A stretch of 64,000 nt of DNA from UBA937 sp031549725 (GCA_031549725.1 JAVBPH010000022.1:18956-82955), one strand, 5' to 3'. Shown: positions 17,911-27,197, counted from the stretch's first letter. The notes: generated by a model not told the origin, from the letters alone. Made by a program: numbers and translations.

Positions 17911-18522
17911 ATGAAAGTTCGATTTTCTTTGCTGGCCGCGGCCGTAGTATTAGCCCTGGTTTTTGCATCCTGCAGTTCAAAACCATCGGTAAAACGGGTT
18001 GATTCGGATAAGCAGGTTGATTTAAGCGGCTTTTGGAACGATACGGATGTCAGGATTGTGTGTGAAAGCCTTATCAATGATTGTCTCAATTCTCCCCGGG
18101 TTGCCCAGGCTTCCGCCCAGAAAAAGGGATTACCCGTTATTATTGTGGGAAGTTTCAAGAACCAGAGCGATGAACATATTGATACATCCATCATCAGTAA
18201 AAGGATGGAAACCGCCATATTAAACAGCGGCCGGGCAGACTTTGTGGCATCCAGTTCCGAACGGGGTGAAATCCGGACCGAACGGGAAGAACAGCAGTCC
18301 TGGGCAAGCGAAGAAACCGCCAAAGCCCTGGCAAATGAAACCGGCGCTGATTTTTTCCTGACCGGATCGGTGAAGACCATTGTGGATCAGGCCGGAAACA
18401 AGGCGACCAGGACTTACTATGTATATGCTGAGCTGACTGAAATTGAAACCAACCGCAAGATCTGGATTGGTGAAAATGATAGCATCAAGAAGGTAATTAC
18501 CAATCCAACTTCTAAGCTTTAG
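17911..18522 (+). CDS. lpoB: LpoB-like penicillin-binding protein activator lipoprotein
   Basis: This 203-residue lipoprotein has its lipobox at F-A-S-C, about residues 18-21. The mature part shows the LpoB/DUF3897 pattern: LSGFWNDTDVRIVCESLIND, a strand PVIIVGSFKNQSDEHIDT, a helix, and then ADFFLTGSVKTIVDQAGNK with a final strand pair ending KIWIGEND. In E. coli, LpoB activates PBP1b from the outer membrane. Here the same role is expected by homology but the partner is not in the window. The start follows CCGGAGG. It heads a three-gene lipoprotein operon with the genes at 18542 and 19852. Confidence 0.8.
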   Translation: MKVRFSLLAAAVVLALVFASCSSKPSVKRVDSDKQVDLSGFWNDTDVRIVCESLINDCLNSPRVAQASAQKKGLPVIIVGSFKNQSDEHIDTSIISKRMETAILNSGRADFVASSSERGEIRTEREEQQSWASEETAKALANETGADFFLTGSVKTIVDQAGNKATRTYYVYAELTEIETNRKIWIGENDSIKKVITNPTSKL

Positions 18523-18541
18523 GTTTTAGACCCCTTGTGAT

Positions 18542-19864
18542 ATGGCAGTACTCAGCAGGCGTCTTTGCATATTCTTTTTATTAAGTATTCTCTTTGTCTC
18601 CTGTTCATCAACCAGCCACTATAAGAAGGCCGATGAAGCTGTCCTGCAGGGTGATTTTGCAAAGGGTGTAGCGGAACTGGAATCCCAGAAAGATGCATAC
18701 AGTAAAAAAGATGAGGTGCTGCTGTATCTTGACCTGGGGATGCTGAACCATTATGCGGAGGATTATAATAAGTCCTCGGGTCTTCTCCAGAGCGGTGAAC
18801 GGGCCATAGAAGCGGCTTTCACAAAAAGTATTACCCGGGGTTTAGGTTCCTATCTGGTGAATGACAATACCCTGGAGTATGCCGGGGAAGACTATGAAGA
18901 CATCTACATCAATGTATTCAACTCATTGAATTATTACCACCAGGGAAATCTGGAAGGTGCCCTGGTGGAAATCCGGCGGATCGATAACAAACTGAAATAC
19001 CTGTCCACAAAATACGGCACCGTAATAACAAATCTTCAAAGTTCCCTGCTGGAAGAGGATGTGAATATCCCCTATGATCCAAATGCGGTCACCGTGACGT
19101 TTACGAATTCCGCCCTGGCCCGGTACATGAGCATGCTCTTTTACCGGGGCGAGGGGCTTTGGGACGATGTCAGGATTGACCGGAATTTTATAAAACTGGC
19201 ATTTGCCGACCAGCCGGCCATGTACCCGTTTCCCCTCCCTTCCACAATTGATGAGGAATCGGAAATTCCCCGGGGTAAGGCCAGGCTTAACATTGTCAGC
19301 TTCAATGGTTTTTCCCCGATCAAAGTCCAGGAAACCCTCAGGATACCCATAACGCTGGACGGACATTATGTTAAGATAGCCCTGCCAACCATGCAGTCCC
19401 GTGCTTCAGCCATTGCCTTTACGGAAGTAAAAATGGATTCCGGGGAAACCTTTTACCTGGAGCTTATCGAAGATATTGACATTATCGCCAAGGAAACATT
19501 TAAAATAAAACAGAGCGCAATTTATTTAAAAAGTATAATCCGGGCTTCCACAAAAGCCGCAGCAGCGGTTGTCCTTGATGCGGCATCAAGCAGTACTTCA
19601 AATGAGAACGCGTCCGCGGCATTTGCGATCTTAAGTTTAGGGACCCAGATCTTTGCCGAGGTAAGCGAACAGGCGGATATCCGGGCTGCCCATTATTTCC
19701 CCGGAAGGGCACTGGTCGGCGGCATCACCCTTGATCCCGGGTTGTATTCATTTACTGTTAATTATTATGATTACAAACGGCATCTTATTTATCAGCAGCG
19801 GTTCGAACAGATCCCGGTGTATGAAAATCAACTTAATTTGGTAGAGGTTATATGTCTAAAGTAA
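18542..19864 (+). CDS. COG3014-type lipoprotein
   Basis: The protein has 440 residues with a lipoprotein signal ending LFVSCSS. The N-terminal 150 residues look like TPR-style helices (KKADEAVLQGDFAKGVAELE; LDLGMLNHYAEDYNKSSGLL). The middle and C-terminal parts are beta-rich, with a helix-rich Ala segment (TKAAAAVVLDAASS) near residue 340. This layout fits the uncharacterised COG3014 family, which is repeatedly found between an LpoB and an LPP20 gene. The last four codons overlap the start of the LPP20 gene by 13 bases, so the genes are coupled. The role is unknown; a place in the same envelope complex is inference. Confidence 0.75.
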   Translation: MAVLSRRLCIFFLLSILFVSCSSTSHYKKADEAVLQGDFAKGVAELESQKDAYSKKDEVLLYLDLGMLNHYAEDYNKSSGLLQSGERAIEAAFTKSITRGLGSYLVNDNTLEYAGEDYEDIYINVFNSLNYYHQGNLEGALVEIRRIDNKLKYLSTKYGTVITNLQSSLLEEDVNIPYDPNAVTVTFTNSALARYMSMLFYRGEGLWDDVRIDRNFIKLAFADQPAMYPFPLPSTIDEESEIPRGKARLNIVSFNGFSPIKVQETLRIPITLDGHYVKIALPTMQSRASAIAFTEVKMDSGETFYLELIEDIDIIAKETFKIKQSAIYLKSIIRASTKAAAAVVLDAASSSTSNENASAAFAILSLGTQIFAEVSEQADIRAAHYFPGRALVGGITLDPGLYSFTVNYYDYKRHLIYQQRFEQIPVYENQLNLVEVICLK

Positions 19865-20913
19865 TGAAAGCAGTTATGGCCATCCTGTTGATAAGTCTTA
19901 TGGGCTGCGCCAGTTCCCCAACAGGCAGCAGTTCAAGCCGCGCAGCCGAACCGGAATGGGTTTCAAATCCCAGTTCTGTATATACCGACAGCAAATATAT
20001 TTCCGCGGTAGGGTACGGTTCCGACCGGGACAGTTCCGGGAAAAATGCCCTGGGAGCCCTGGTGGCCATATTCGGGCAGAACGTAAAAGGAGAAACCCAG
20101 GCCGGGTATAAGTACCAGGAAGCAGTTATCGACGGGCTGCTCAATACCCAGGAAAACCGGGAGGTTGACAGCGCTGTAAAAACATCCTTTGCTATGGATA
20201 CCCTGGTGGGAGCAGAAATAAAGGATGTCTGGTTTGACGGGAAGGATACCTACTATTCAATCGCGGTTATGGACAAGGTGAAGAGCAGCATGCTCTACGG
20301 TGATCTAATTGAATCAAATCTGAAAATGATAAACACCCTCACGGTTTCCCTTAGCGATGAAGAAAAGTACAGCTTTACCGGGTACGGCCGTTACAACATG
20401 GCCGCCACCATTGCGGATGCGAATTCCGCCTTTATCAATGTGCTGTCGGTCCTTAGCCCGGCCAGTGCAGCGGGCTACCGGATAGAAGCCCGCAAGGGTG
20501 ATGAGTACCGGATGGAAGCCCAGCAGATTACCAGAAATATCCCGGTGAATATTTCCGTTGACCAGGATTACTCAGGCAAAATCAAGGGTGTTTTCTCCGA
20601 AGTTTATTCAAATATGGGTTTCAAAACCGGCGGGGCGAATGCTCCCTATGACCTGCAGGTCTTTGTAACCATGGAAGAAGTCCAGCTGGTAAACAACCCG
20701 AATAAATTTGTACGCTACACCGTTAAAGCCAACCTTCTGGAAAAATATACATCCCAGATTCTGTTTCCCTACAATATAACCGGCCGGGAAGGCAGTACCT
20801 CCCTCCCGGAAGCCCAGAACCGGGCCCTGAGGATAATCGACCAGAAGATAAAAGAATCCTATGCGGATGAACTTGCGGAATACCTGGCGGGGCTGAATCC
20901 TAAGGGAAAATAG
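19852..20913 (+). CDS. LPP20 family lipoprotein
   Basis: The 353-residue lipoprotein (lipobox LMGC at about residues 16-19) has an early PEWVSNPSSVYTDSKYISAVGYG stretch, which is the LPP20 hallmark (short W-V-x-x-P then I-x-A-V-G). A second region from about residue 215 resembles a nucleotide-free alpha/beta domain. It is the third gene of the LpoB operon, overlapping its neighbour by 13 bases. LPP20 proteins are outer-membrane lipoproteins of unknown biochemical role, and H. pylori has the type member. Confidence 0.8.
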   Translation: MSKVMKAVMAILLISLMGCASSPTGSSSSRAAEPEWVSNPSSVYTDSKYISAVGYGSDRDSSGKNALGALVAIFGQNVKGETQAGYKYQEAVIDGLLNTQENREVDSAVKTSFAMDTLVGAEIKDVWFDGKDTYYSIAVMDKVKSSMLYGDLIESNLKMINTLTVSLSDEEKYSFTGYGRYNMAATIADANSAFINVLSVLSPASAAGYRIEARKGDEYRMEAQQITRNIPVNISVDQDYSGKIKGVFSEVYSNMGFKTGGANAPYDLQVFVTMEEVQLVNNPNKFVRYTVKANLLEKYTSQILFPYNITGREGSTSLPEAQNRALRIIDQKIKESYADELAEYLAGLNPKGK

Positions 20914-20929
20914 AAGGGGCTTTCTTTCC

Positions 20930-21060
20930 CGGGTCCCTTGGGGAACCGGGAACCTCTTCCCGCCGGTGGCTGAGGTCCTCGAAGCCACCTCGTGATGACA
21001 GCGCTCTTTCTTTACCGGACCCTTCGAGAGCCTCGGGGACCGGAGCATCCTTCTTCCGGA
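20930..21060 (+). repeat. Family A palindromic repeats downstream of the LpoB operon
   Basis: A slightly diverged full copy at 20930-20987 (GGTCCCTTGGGG then GCCGGTGGCTGAGG) is followed by a half copy at 21018-21055 (GGACCCTTCGAGAGCCTCGGGGACC). They lie right after the LPP20 stop and probably end the transcript. The remaining bases to 21260 are the AT-rich leader of the XRE-cupin gene. Confidence 0.7.
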
Positions 21061-21260
21061 AGTCCGGGCTATCTTTTCTTGTCGCAATCTTCCATTACAA
21101 TTCTATAGTTAAAAATTTCCTCCATACATTTCCCTGACTAACTTTTTAAAAATGTCATCTTGAAGTTGAAATCATATATTTGTAAAATAAAATGTGGCTT
21201 TTGTTTTTCAATGCGGGATATTTATTTTCCGGTCCCGCCTTATTTGGCTATGGAGGATAT

Positions 21261-21848
21261 ATGAGCAATAAACGAACCCCCGGTGAACGGATCACGGAAC
21301 TCTGCAAAACCTATTCTATCAGCAGAGAAGATTTGGCTGTACGGAGCGGGTTAAATGCGGAACTAATCCGGCGGATCGAGGAGGACGGACATATCCCCGA
21401 TCTGGCGCCGCTGGTAAAAATATCCCGGGCCCTGGGGGTCCGGCTGGGAACCCTGCTGGATGACCACGAGGAGCTGGGACCGGTTATCACCCGGGCGGAG
21501 GACAGGAGCGATGCCGCCAGGTTCGTTACCGGTACCCCCGCGGATTCAAAGGCCGGAGATACCCGGCAGGGGTTAAAGTTCAGTACATTGGCCGCGGACA
21601 AGGGCGGCCGCCATATGGAACCCTTTATTGTGGACATCGATCCCAAGGCTGAACAGGTAAAATCCACCCACGAAGGGGAAGAATTTATCTTTGTGCTTGA
21701 GGGAAAACTCAAACTTGAATACGGGAAAGATTCCCATGAACTGTACCCGGGGGATTCGGTATATTACGATTCAATTGTACCCCACCGGGTATTCGCCGCG
21801 GACCAGAATCCCGTAAAAATTCTGGCTGTATTATATACACCCATGTGA
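21261..21848 (+). CDS. XRE-family regulator with C-terminal cupin domain
   Basis: The frame opens at 21192, but the ATG at 21261 is preceded by GGAGGATAT and starts at the helix-turn-helix, so I use it (195 residues). Residues about 5-60 form the HTH (ITELCKTYSISREDLAVRSG). Residues about 120-190 form a cupin, with HEGEEFIFVLEGKL and HELYPGDSVYYDS. In this family the cupin senses a small ligand and the HTH binds DNA. The acyl-CoA ligase gene follows after 9 bases, a pairing seen in many anaerobes. The regulator probably controls this operon, perhaps in response to a fatty acid or acyl-CoA, which is inference. Confidence 0.88.
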   Translation: MSNKRTPGERITELCKTYSISREDLAVRSGLNAELIRRIEEDGHIPDLAPLVKISRALGVRLGTLLDDHEELGPVITRAEDRSDAARFVTGTPADSKAGDTRQGLKFSTLAADKGGRHMEPFIVDIDPKAEQVKSTHEGEEFIFVLEGKLKLEYGKDSHELYPGDSVYYDSIVPHRVFAADQNPVKILAVLYTPM

Positions 21849-21857
21849 GGTTTCAAT

Positions 21858-23507
21858 ATGGAATTTATTGAACAGACCCTGGGGGCACTCCTCCGGGAAA
21901 AATCCCGGACCCAGCCGGACCGGGATTTTATTATCTACGCAGACCGGGATCTCCGTTTTACCTACAGCGAATTTGACCACCGGGTTGATGAACTGGCCAA
22001 GGGTTTTTTAGCCATGGGGCTGAAGAAAGGCGACCATATTGGCCTTTGGGCAAACAATGTGCCCGACTGGAACACCATCCTTTTTGCGGCTGCCCGGGTG
22101 GGTATGGTTCTGGTAACGGTGAATACCAACTATAAACTCCATGAACTGGAATACCTTGTCCAGCAGTCCGACCTGGCCGCCCTCTGTATTGTGGATGGCT
22201 TCCGGGATTCGGATTATGTTGCCATGGTAAACGAACTGGTCCCGGAATTAAAAACTTCCCAGCGGGGAAACCTGAAATCTGCAAAGTTTCCTTTTTTGAA
22301 AAGCGTCATTTATATTGGCCAGCAAAAACACCGGGGAATGTACAGCTTTTCCGAACTGCTGCTCCTGGGAAAACATACGGATGATAAAACCCTCCACGAT
22401 GTGGAACATTCCTGCAGCCAGAACGAAGTGGTCAACATGCAGTACACCTCGGGAACCACGGGTTTTCCCAAGGGGGTTATGCTGACCCACCGGAATATCC
22501 TCAACAATGGTCTTGGGATCGGCGATTGCCAGAAATTCACCAACCAGGATATCGTCTGCCTGCCGGTTCCCCTGTTCCACTGTTTCGGTTTGGTACTGGG
22601 GATGATGGCGGTGATTACCCATGGGGCTGCGGCGGCACTGACGGAAAATTTTGACCCCCTCCTGGTTCTGGCAACAATCCAGAAGGAAAAATGTACCGCC
22701 CTTTACGGGGTGCCCACCATGTTCATCGCCGAACTGAACCATCCGATGTTTAAAATGTTCGATACAACAAGCCTGAGAACCGGGATCATGGCGGGATCAC
22801 CCTGCCCCATGGAAGTTATGAGGCAGGTGATTGAAGACATGCATGCATCCGAGATTACCATTGCCTATGGGCTCACCGAATCTTCGCCGGTAATGACCCA
22901 GACCCGGACCGATGATCCTATAGAAGTAAAAGTTGGAACCGTGGGACGGGAGCTACCCGGGGTTGAAGTGTCCGTGAGGAATCCGGAAACCAACGAGGAA
23001 TGTCCCATCGGCGTCCACGGAGAACTCTGCTGCCGGGGATACAACACCATGAAGGGTTACTACAAAATGGAAGAAGCCACCCGGAACATCATTGACAGCG
23101 AGGGCTGGCTCCATTCGGGTGACCTGGGCGTAAAGGATGCGGACGGCAATTATATGGTTACCGGCCGCATCAAGGATATGATTATCCGGGGCGGTGAAAA
23201 TGTGTACCCTAAAGAAATTGAGGAGTTCCTCTATACCATGCCCGAAGTGAAGGATGTCCAGGTTGTGGGCATAGCCAGCAAAAAATACGGCGAGGAGGTC
23301 GGCGCTTTTGTTATCCTGCAGGAAGGCAAATCGGTTACCGAAGAGGATATCCGGGATTTCTGCCGGGGTCAGATCAGCCGCTTCAAAATTCCTAAATATG
23401 TTTTTTTTGTGGATTCATTCCCCATGACCGGCAGCGGGAAAATTCAAAAATATCTGCTCAGGGAAATAGGTTCAAAAAAAGTACAGGAGCTGGGAATAGC
23501 CACCTGA
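21858..23507 (+). CDS. AMP-dependent acyl-CoA synthetase (fatty acid-CoA ligase type)
   Basis: The protein has 549 residues and all the motifs of the adenylate-forming superfamily. The P-loop-like YTSGTTGFPKG is near residue 195. The adenine motif is YGLTESSP, followed by GWLHSGDLG and the hinge GRIKDMIIRGGENVYP. The C-terminal catalytic lysine lies in GSGKIQK. It is closest in feel to medium/long-chain acyl-CoA ligases of the FadD/AcsM group rather than acetyl-CoA synthetase. The reaction is carboxylate + ATP + CoA to acyl-CoA, AMP and PPi. It is cotranscribed with the XRE-cupin regulator. Confidence 0.92.
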   Translation: MEFIEQTLGALLREKSRTQPDRDFIIYADRDLRFTYSEFDHRVDELAKGFLAMGLKKGDHIGLWANNVPDWNTILFAAARVGMVLVTVNTNYKLHELEYLVQQSDLAALCIVDGFRDSDYVAMVNELVPELKTSQRGNLKSAKFPFLKSVIYIGQQKHRGMYSFSELLLLGKHTDDKTLHDVEHSCSQNEVVNMQYTSGTTGFPKGVMLTHRNILNNGLGIGDCQKFTNQDIVCLPVPLFHCFGLVLGMMAVITHGAAAALTENFDPLLVLATIQKEKCTALYGVPTMFIAELNHPMFKMFDTTSLRTGIMAGSPCPMEVMRQVIEDMHASEITIAYGLTESSPVMTQTRTDDPIEVKVGTVGRELPGVEVSVRNPETNEECPIGVHGELCCRGYNTMKGYYKMEEATRNIIDSEGWLHSGDLGVKDADGNYMVTGRIKDMIIRGGENVYPKEIEEFLYTMPEVKDVQVVGIASKKYGEEVGAFVILQEGKSVTEEDIRDFCRGQISRFKIPKYVFFVDSFPMTGSGKIQKYLLREIGSKKVQELGIAT

Positions 23508-23515
23508 GATTTTTT

Positions 23516-23690
23516 ATTCGCAAGCAGGTTTAATACCTTCTGTACGCTCCTGCGTGTGAGGCCCTGGGGCGTGCTTAAAATCTTGTAAATGAAAATTGTA
23601 TGGGTATTAAACCCGCATAACATCCATACCTGACAGAACCAACAAACCTCGCTGCTCTGCCTCGCACGCGAAAGCGTGCAGAAGGTTTTT
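23516..23690. repeat. Family B repeat, two inverted pieces
   Basis: Bases 23516-23575 repeat the opening seen at 2971 (ATTCGCAAGCAGGTTTAAT). Bases 23602-23640 are the inverted form of the GGTTCTGTAAGG-type piece found at 4965 and 41457. Bases 23665-23690 bring back an inverted CACGCGAAAGCGTG hairpin. The stretch follows the acyl-CoA ligase stop directly. Confidence 0.55.
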
Positions 23691-23723
23691 AATTTTCCTG
23701 AGATATAAAGATTCTTCTTCGCA

Positions 23724-23906
23724 AGTCCCTTCGAGAGCCTCAGGGACCGGGAGACCTCCCGGTGGTTGAGGCCCCCGAAACCACCGGCAGCGCAACTAAG
23801 CCTTTTTCGCTGGTCCCTTCGATGCTTCGGGAGCCTCAGCACACGCAGCGTCAGGGACCGGAATCTCCCGGTCCCTGAGGACCCCGAAACCACCGGCGAA
23901 AGATTT
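23724..23906 (+). repeat. Family A palindromic repeats, two adjacent copies
   Basis: A full copy lies at 23724-23785. A second at 23811-23906 carries a 20-bp insertion (around CAGCACACGCAGCG) within the first hairpin and a changed second hairpin. The copies sit between convergent genes and end 22 bases before the tonB stop. Together with the family B piece they fill the 420-bp gap. Confidence 0.75.
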
Positions 23907-23927
23907 TTATGCGGGGACGTTCAAATA

Positions 23928-24662
23928 TTAATCCTTCAGCGAATACCGGATTATCACATTAACCGCTGTTTCCGATTGAAGAACCATATCCAGCGGAAAA
24001 ATATTTTTCACTAAATTTATTGCCGCCCGGTCCAGAATGGGACTGCCGGAACTTGAAGAAATGTTGCTTTCTTCAAGTTTCCCCCCGGGGGAAACTTTTA
24101 TAAATACATCCACCTGCCCTTCAATGTTTCTCCTCCTTGCCAAAGCAGGATACTGCTTTTCTCTTTCAATCAGAGCATAAATTGTTTCATAAAGCCTGTT
24201 TCTTTCTTCGGTTCCGGCAGAATAACCGGAGGTCCCGGCAAAACCACCGTATGAGGCCGTTCCCGGTGATAAGCCGGTGCCGGCAACATCCTGGCCGGTC
24301 CCGCTGGAAATAGCCAAAGGATTTTCCACGCCCGCAGCAGCCTCTGAAGTTTCATCTGCGTAGGGCTGAAGGGGAACCGCATTTTCATTTTCAGCAATAA
24401 TTTTATCTTGTGCCGAGGACCGGAGCAGAAGAAAATTTTCCTGAACAGGATCTCCAAGAACAACCCACAAGACCGGGGCCGTTTTCTCTGTTCTGTACAG
24501 GTATTGCTCTGAAAAATGAAAAAATAATTCCCCCGCCCCAAGCAAGGTCAGATTAATAATCAGGCCAATAAAAAACGCCAGACCCAGCCGGCGGCGGTCC
24601 GTCAAAACCGTAACTTTTGAGAGATATGTTTTATGATGTTTACCCGCAGCGAAACTATCCAT
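23928..24662 (-). CDS. TonB-family energy transducer
   Basis: The ATG at 24662 is preferred over the TTG at 24671. The 244-residue protein has a short cytoplasmic start, one membrane helix at about residues 29-48, a 110-residue linker without the usual Pro-rich repeats, and a C-terminal TonB domain. The last shows YPALARRRNIEGQVDVFIKV near residue 175 and a final ILDRAAINLVKNIFPL stretch. It lies 73 bases downstream of the receptor gene and so falls under the same cobalamin riboswitch. It should couple inner-membrane energy to the receptor. No exbB or exbD gene is in the window. Confidence 0.85.
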   Translation of the reverse strand: MDSFAAGKHHKTYLSKVTVLTDRRRLGLAFFIGLIINLTLLGAGELFFHFSEQYLYRTEKTAPVLWVVLGDPVQENFLLLRSSAQDKIIAENENAVPLQPYADETSEAAAGVENPLAISSGTGQDVAGTGLSPGTASYGGFAGTSGYSAGTEERNRLYETIYALIEREKQYPALARRRNIEGQVDVFIKVSPGGKLEESNISSSSGSPILDRAAINLVKNIFPLDMVLQSETAVNVIIRYSLKD

Positions 24663-24735
24663 AAAAAACAATCACCTACCTGAACCGGTTTGTCCAAAAC
24701 ACCGCTCCTAGGTTTTACGTTTGAATCATCCCGCT

Positions 24736-26700
24736 TTAGAAGCGGTACTGAACCGACAAATTGAATGCCCTGCCGTTTCCGGGATAATATCCGCTGTCGT
24801 TCATCCAATCCTGGTAGGTAACCAGGGGAGCATAGGTTATATTAAGCAGGTTGCTTCCCTGGAACAATACCAACAGCCGGTAATTATCTTTAATCCAGGT
24901 GTATGATATGGATGCTCCAAGTAAAAAGTAATCATCCATTTTAGGTTGTTCATTGGATAAATCCGATCCCTGGTAGGCTGTTCCCCGGTAATCCATATTG
25001 ACGCCGATTTTTATATTCCACGGAAGGACAAAGGTCACAACCCCGGATACCTGATGGGCAGGAACCAGGGGAATTTTCTTTCCTTCATAGAGACCATCAG
25101 TGAATTCCGCATCCACAAATGAATAGGTTCCCAGGAGTTCCAGGAATGTAAAAGGATTGCTGGACAAACTTACATTTGTTCCAACCCGCCTGGTGCCGTC
25201 AAGGTTTTCATTATGCTGGATTGAGGTGTTGTAGGAGATCTCATCGGTTAAACTCAGATAATAAACATTTGCCCCCAGGGTAAGCCATTTATTCAAACTT
25301 GCGCTTACTCCGCCTTCAATGTTAAAACCTTTTTCAGGTTTGAGATCATCATTGACATAAAAAACCGGAAAGGTTTCCACCATTTCATCGGTAAAGGGAT
25401 ACCGGAAAAGCGTGGAATATTTTGCATAGATATTAAGCTGTTCAACCGGTCTGCAGGCGGTGCCCACTTCGTATACAAAGGCTTGTTTAAGGGTGTCATT
25501 GTCTTCCGAATTTACAAAAATAAAATCATACCGGGCTCCGGCATTAAAACTTACCCTTTTAAAGGGATCAAACCGGGTCACCAGATAATACCCTGAATTG
25601 AATTCATTGATTGTCAAATCCGTTGCGGGCGACCCTTCCCTTTTAACATCCGGGTAGCTCCCGGCATAAACATTTGCATAATAAAAATCCGCACCAAAGG
25701 TTATATTCAGGGGCATTTCTTTTATTTCAAAATTAAAATTTGCCATCGGGTGGGCTTCCGCGGTGTTGGTGTTCCGGTTCGTATAACTGAAGTATGAAGC
25801 CATATCAACTTCCGTAAATAGTCCCCGGTACAAAAGGGGCAGCTGTATCTCAACATTATCCGATAGAAGCCATTCAAGCCCTATCCCGGCGGACACATGA
25901 TACTCGGATGCTTCATCATCCCAATTCAAGGCGGTTGTTGGATCATCATCATAATCGGCTTTATAGATTGCCCCGGGCATCTGATAATTGAGGTCCGAAA
26001 AACTTCCCCTGATTGAAAGACTCAACCGGTCGCTGAAATCGATGGTTCCCTGGAGGGTTGCATTGGTCACATCATAGGCGGATCTGTCCCGGTATCCTTT
26101 ACTGCCGAGATGTTCCGCCGACATGGAAAACCGGCCCCAGCTGGTACTTTGCTGGTGGGAAATAGCTTCCTGGTTTTCCCAGAAACTTCCGCCGGACAAA
26201 GCAATGCTGGTGGCTTTCTTTCCGCTTTTCTTTGTGATGATATTGATCACCCCGGCAACCGCACTGTTTCCGTACCGGACCGATGCGCCGCCGTCAAGAA
26301 CTTCTATCCTTTCTATGTCCATCAGGGCGATGGCATTCCAGTTGATGCTCTTCATGTCCGGATTATTCATCCTGTTTCCATCCACAAGAACAAGAACCCT
26401 GCCATAGGCGTTTTCACCAAACCCCCGCATAACAATCTCCTCCGATCCCGGACCGGACAAGGGCGCCCGGAACATGATCCCCGGAACGGTCTCCAGGACT
26501 TCCACAATAGTGGCAGCCCCGGACTCGGTTATTTCATCCGCAGTAATAACCGTAACCGTATTCTGGACAGGCCCGGCTTCTTCCTGGAACTTATCCGCGG
26601 TGACATCCACGGAAATGGTTTCTTCGGAAAAAAGGACAGGAGCTGATCCTAACAAAAGGACAAGCAGGACTAAATAAAAAAAAGACAATGGGAATTTCAC
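24736..26700 (-). CDS. btuB: TonB-dependent outer-membrane receptor, BtuB-like (cobalamin uptake)
   Basis: The start is the GTG at 26700, preceded by GAGGAGGACCC; upstream extension to 26733 has no signal. The 654-residue protein has a signal peptide (about 22 residues ending VLFS) and a TonB-box-like ETISVDVTAD. Its plug domain shows TVITADEI, VLETVPGIMFR and RVLVLVDGNRMN. A long beta-barrel follows, ending in a C-terminal Phe (SVQYRF). The leader carries a cobalamin riboswitch, so the substrate is most likely cobalamin or another corrinoid. That assignment rests on the riboswitch, not on the barrel sequence. The tonB gene follows. Confidence 0.88.
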   Translation of the reverse strand: MKFPLSFFYLVLLVLLLGSAPVLFSEETISVDVTADKFQEEAGPVQNTVTVITADEITESGAATIVEVLETVPGIMFRAPLSGPGSEEIVMRGFGENAYGRVLVLVDGNRMNNPDMKSINWNAIALMDIERIEVLDGGASVRYGNSAVAGVINIITKKSGKKATSIALSGGSFWENQEAISHQQSTSWGRFSMSAEHLGSKGYRDRSAYDVTNATLQGTIDFSDRLSLSIRGSFSDLNYQMPGAIYKADYDDDPTTALNWDDEASEYHVSAGIGLEWLLSDNVEIQLPLLYRGLFTEVDMASYFSYTNRNTNTAEAHPMANFNFEIKEMPLNITFGADFYYANVYAGSYPDVKREGSPATDLTINEFNSGYYLVTRFDPFKRVSFNAGARYDFIFVNSEDNDTLKQAFVYEVGTACRPVEQLNIYAKYSTLFRYPFTDEMVETFPVFYVNDDLKPEKGFNIEGGVSASLNKWLTLGANVYYLSLTDEISYNTSIQHNENLDGTRRVGTNVSLSSNPFTFLELLGTYSFVDAEFTDGLYEGKKIPLVPAHQVSGVVTFVLPWNIKIGVNMDYRGTAYQGSDLSNEQPKMDDYFLLGASISYTWIKDNYRLLVLFQGSNLLNITYAPLVTYQDWMNDSGYYPGNGRAFNLSVQYRF

Positions 26701-26825
26701 GGGTCCTCCTCGGGACAATCCTGGACCCCACAATAAACCAAAGGTATTACGGAAGATTAGACAAAGGAAGGACTGTTACAAGACCACCTTTTGTCCCCCT
26801 CCACGGGAGTCTCAGGCATTGCACA

Positions 26826-26970
26826 GGGACCGTCTCCCGGCTTCCGGATCGTTTTACTTGCAGCGCCTTCTTGCTTTCACAATGGCATTTGCTGCTTTCA
26901 TCCCCGGTTACGGTGGCGGGACCGCTGCGGATTTTAACCGCATTCCGAAATCCCCATGCCGGATTTTATG
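26826..26970 (-). promoter_or_regulatory. Cobalamin (B12) riboswitch
   Basis: Read on the minus strand, the leader contains GGAATGCGGTTAAAATCC, then GCAGCGGTCCCGCCACCGTA and ACCGGGGATGAAAGC. The B12 box follows as AAATGCCATTGTG (26878-26890), and then AAGGCGCTGC. These are the conserved core blocks of the AdoCbl riboswitch in the right order and spacing, with the normal GCCACTG changed to GCCATTG. The outer stem may pair TCCGGCAT near 26960 with GCCGGGAG near 26835. It lies between the promoter at 27038-27067 and btuB, and should switch btuB off when cobalamin is plentiful. Confidence 0.9.
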
Positions 26971-26972
26971 AA

Positions 26973-27008
26973 GGGAACTTCTAAAAACTTCAGTTTTTAG
27001 AGATGCCC
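26973..27008. repeat. Family C hairpin upstream of the riboswitch
   Basis: The hairpin runs from GGGAACTTCT to AGAGATGCCC around AAAAACTTCAGTTTTT. It lies between the btuB promoter and the riboswitch, so it is inside the 5' leader. Its apex matches copies at 2857, 31059 and 53144. Confidence 0.55.
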
Positions 27009-27037
27009 TGAACTCAAAATCCGTTTATAATAGGTCT

Positions 27038-27067
27038 ACTATAGATGATGCCGGGAGAAAAAGTCAA
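27038..27067 (-). promoter_or_regulatory. Promoter of btuB
   Basis: On the minus strand TTGACT (27067-27062), an 18-bp spacer and TATAGT (27043-27038) make a good sigma-70 type promoter. The start site would be near 27031, giving a leader of about 330 nt that holds the family C hairpin and the riboswitch. Confidence 0.65.
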
Positions 27068-27197
27068 TTGAATGATTTTTTCTGAAGCCTGGAAAAATGA
27101 TCATCCGCCGGGCAAGTTTAATACTTTTTTGACATATCCCATCAAAAAGCATCCCGTAAATTTTTGCCTGGGAATAAATATATTTTTTGATTTCCTA

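Noticed and set aside
26826..26970. Open reading frames across the btuB leader
   Set aside because: The stretch is the cobalamin aptamer; frames there have no ribosome site or protein-like composition.
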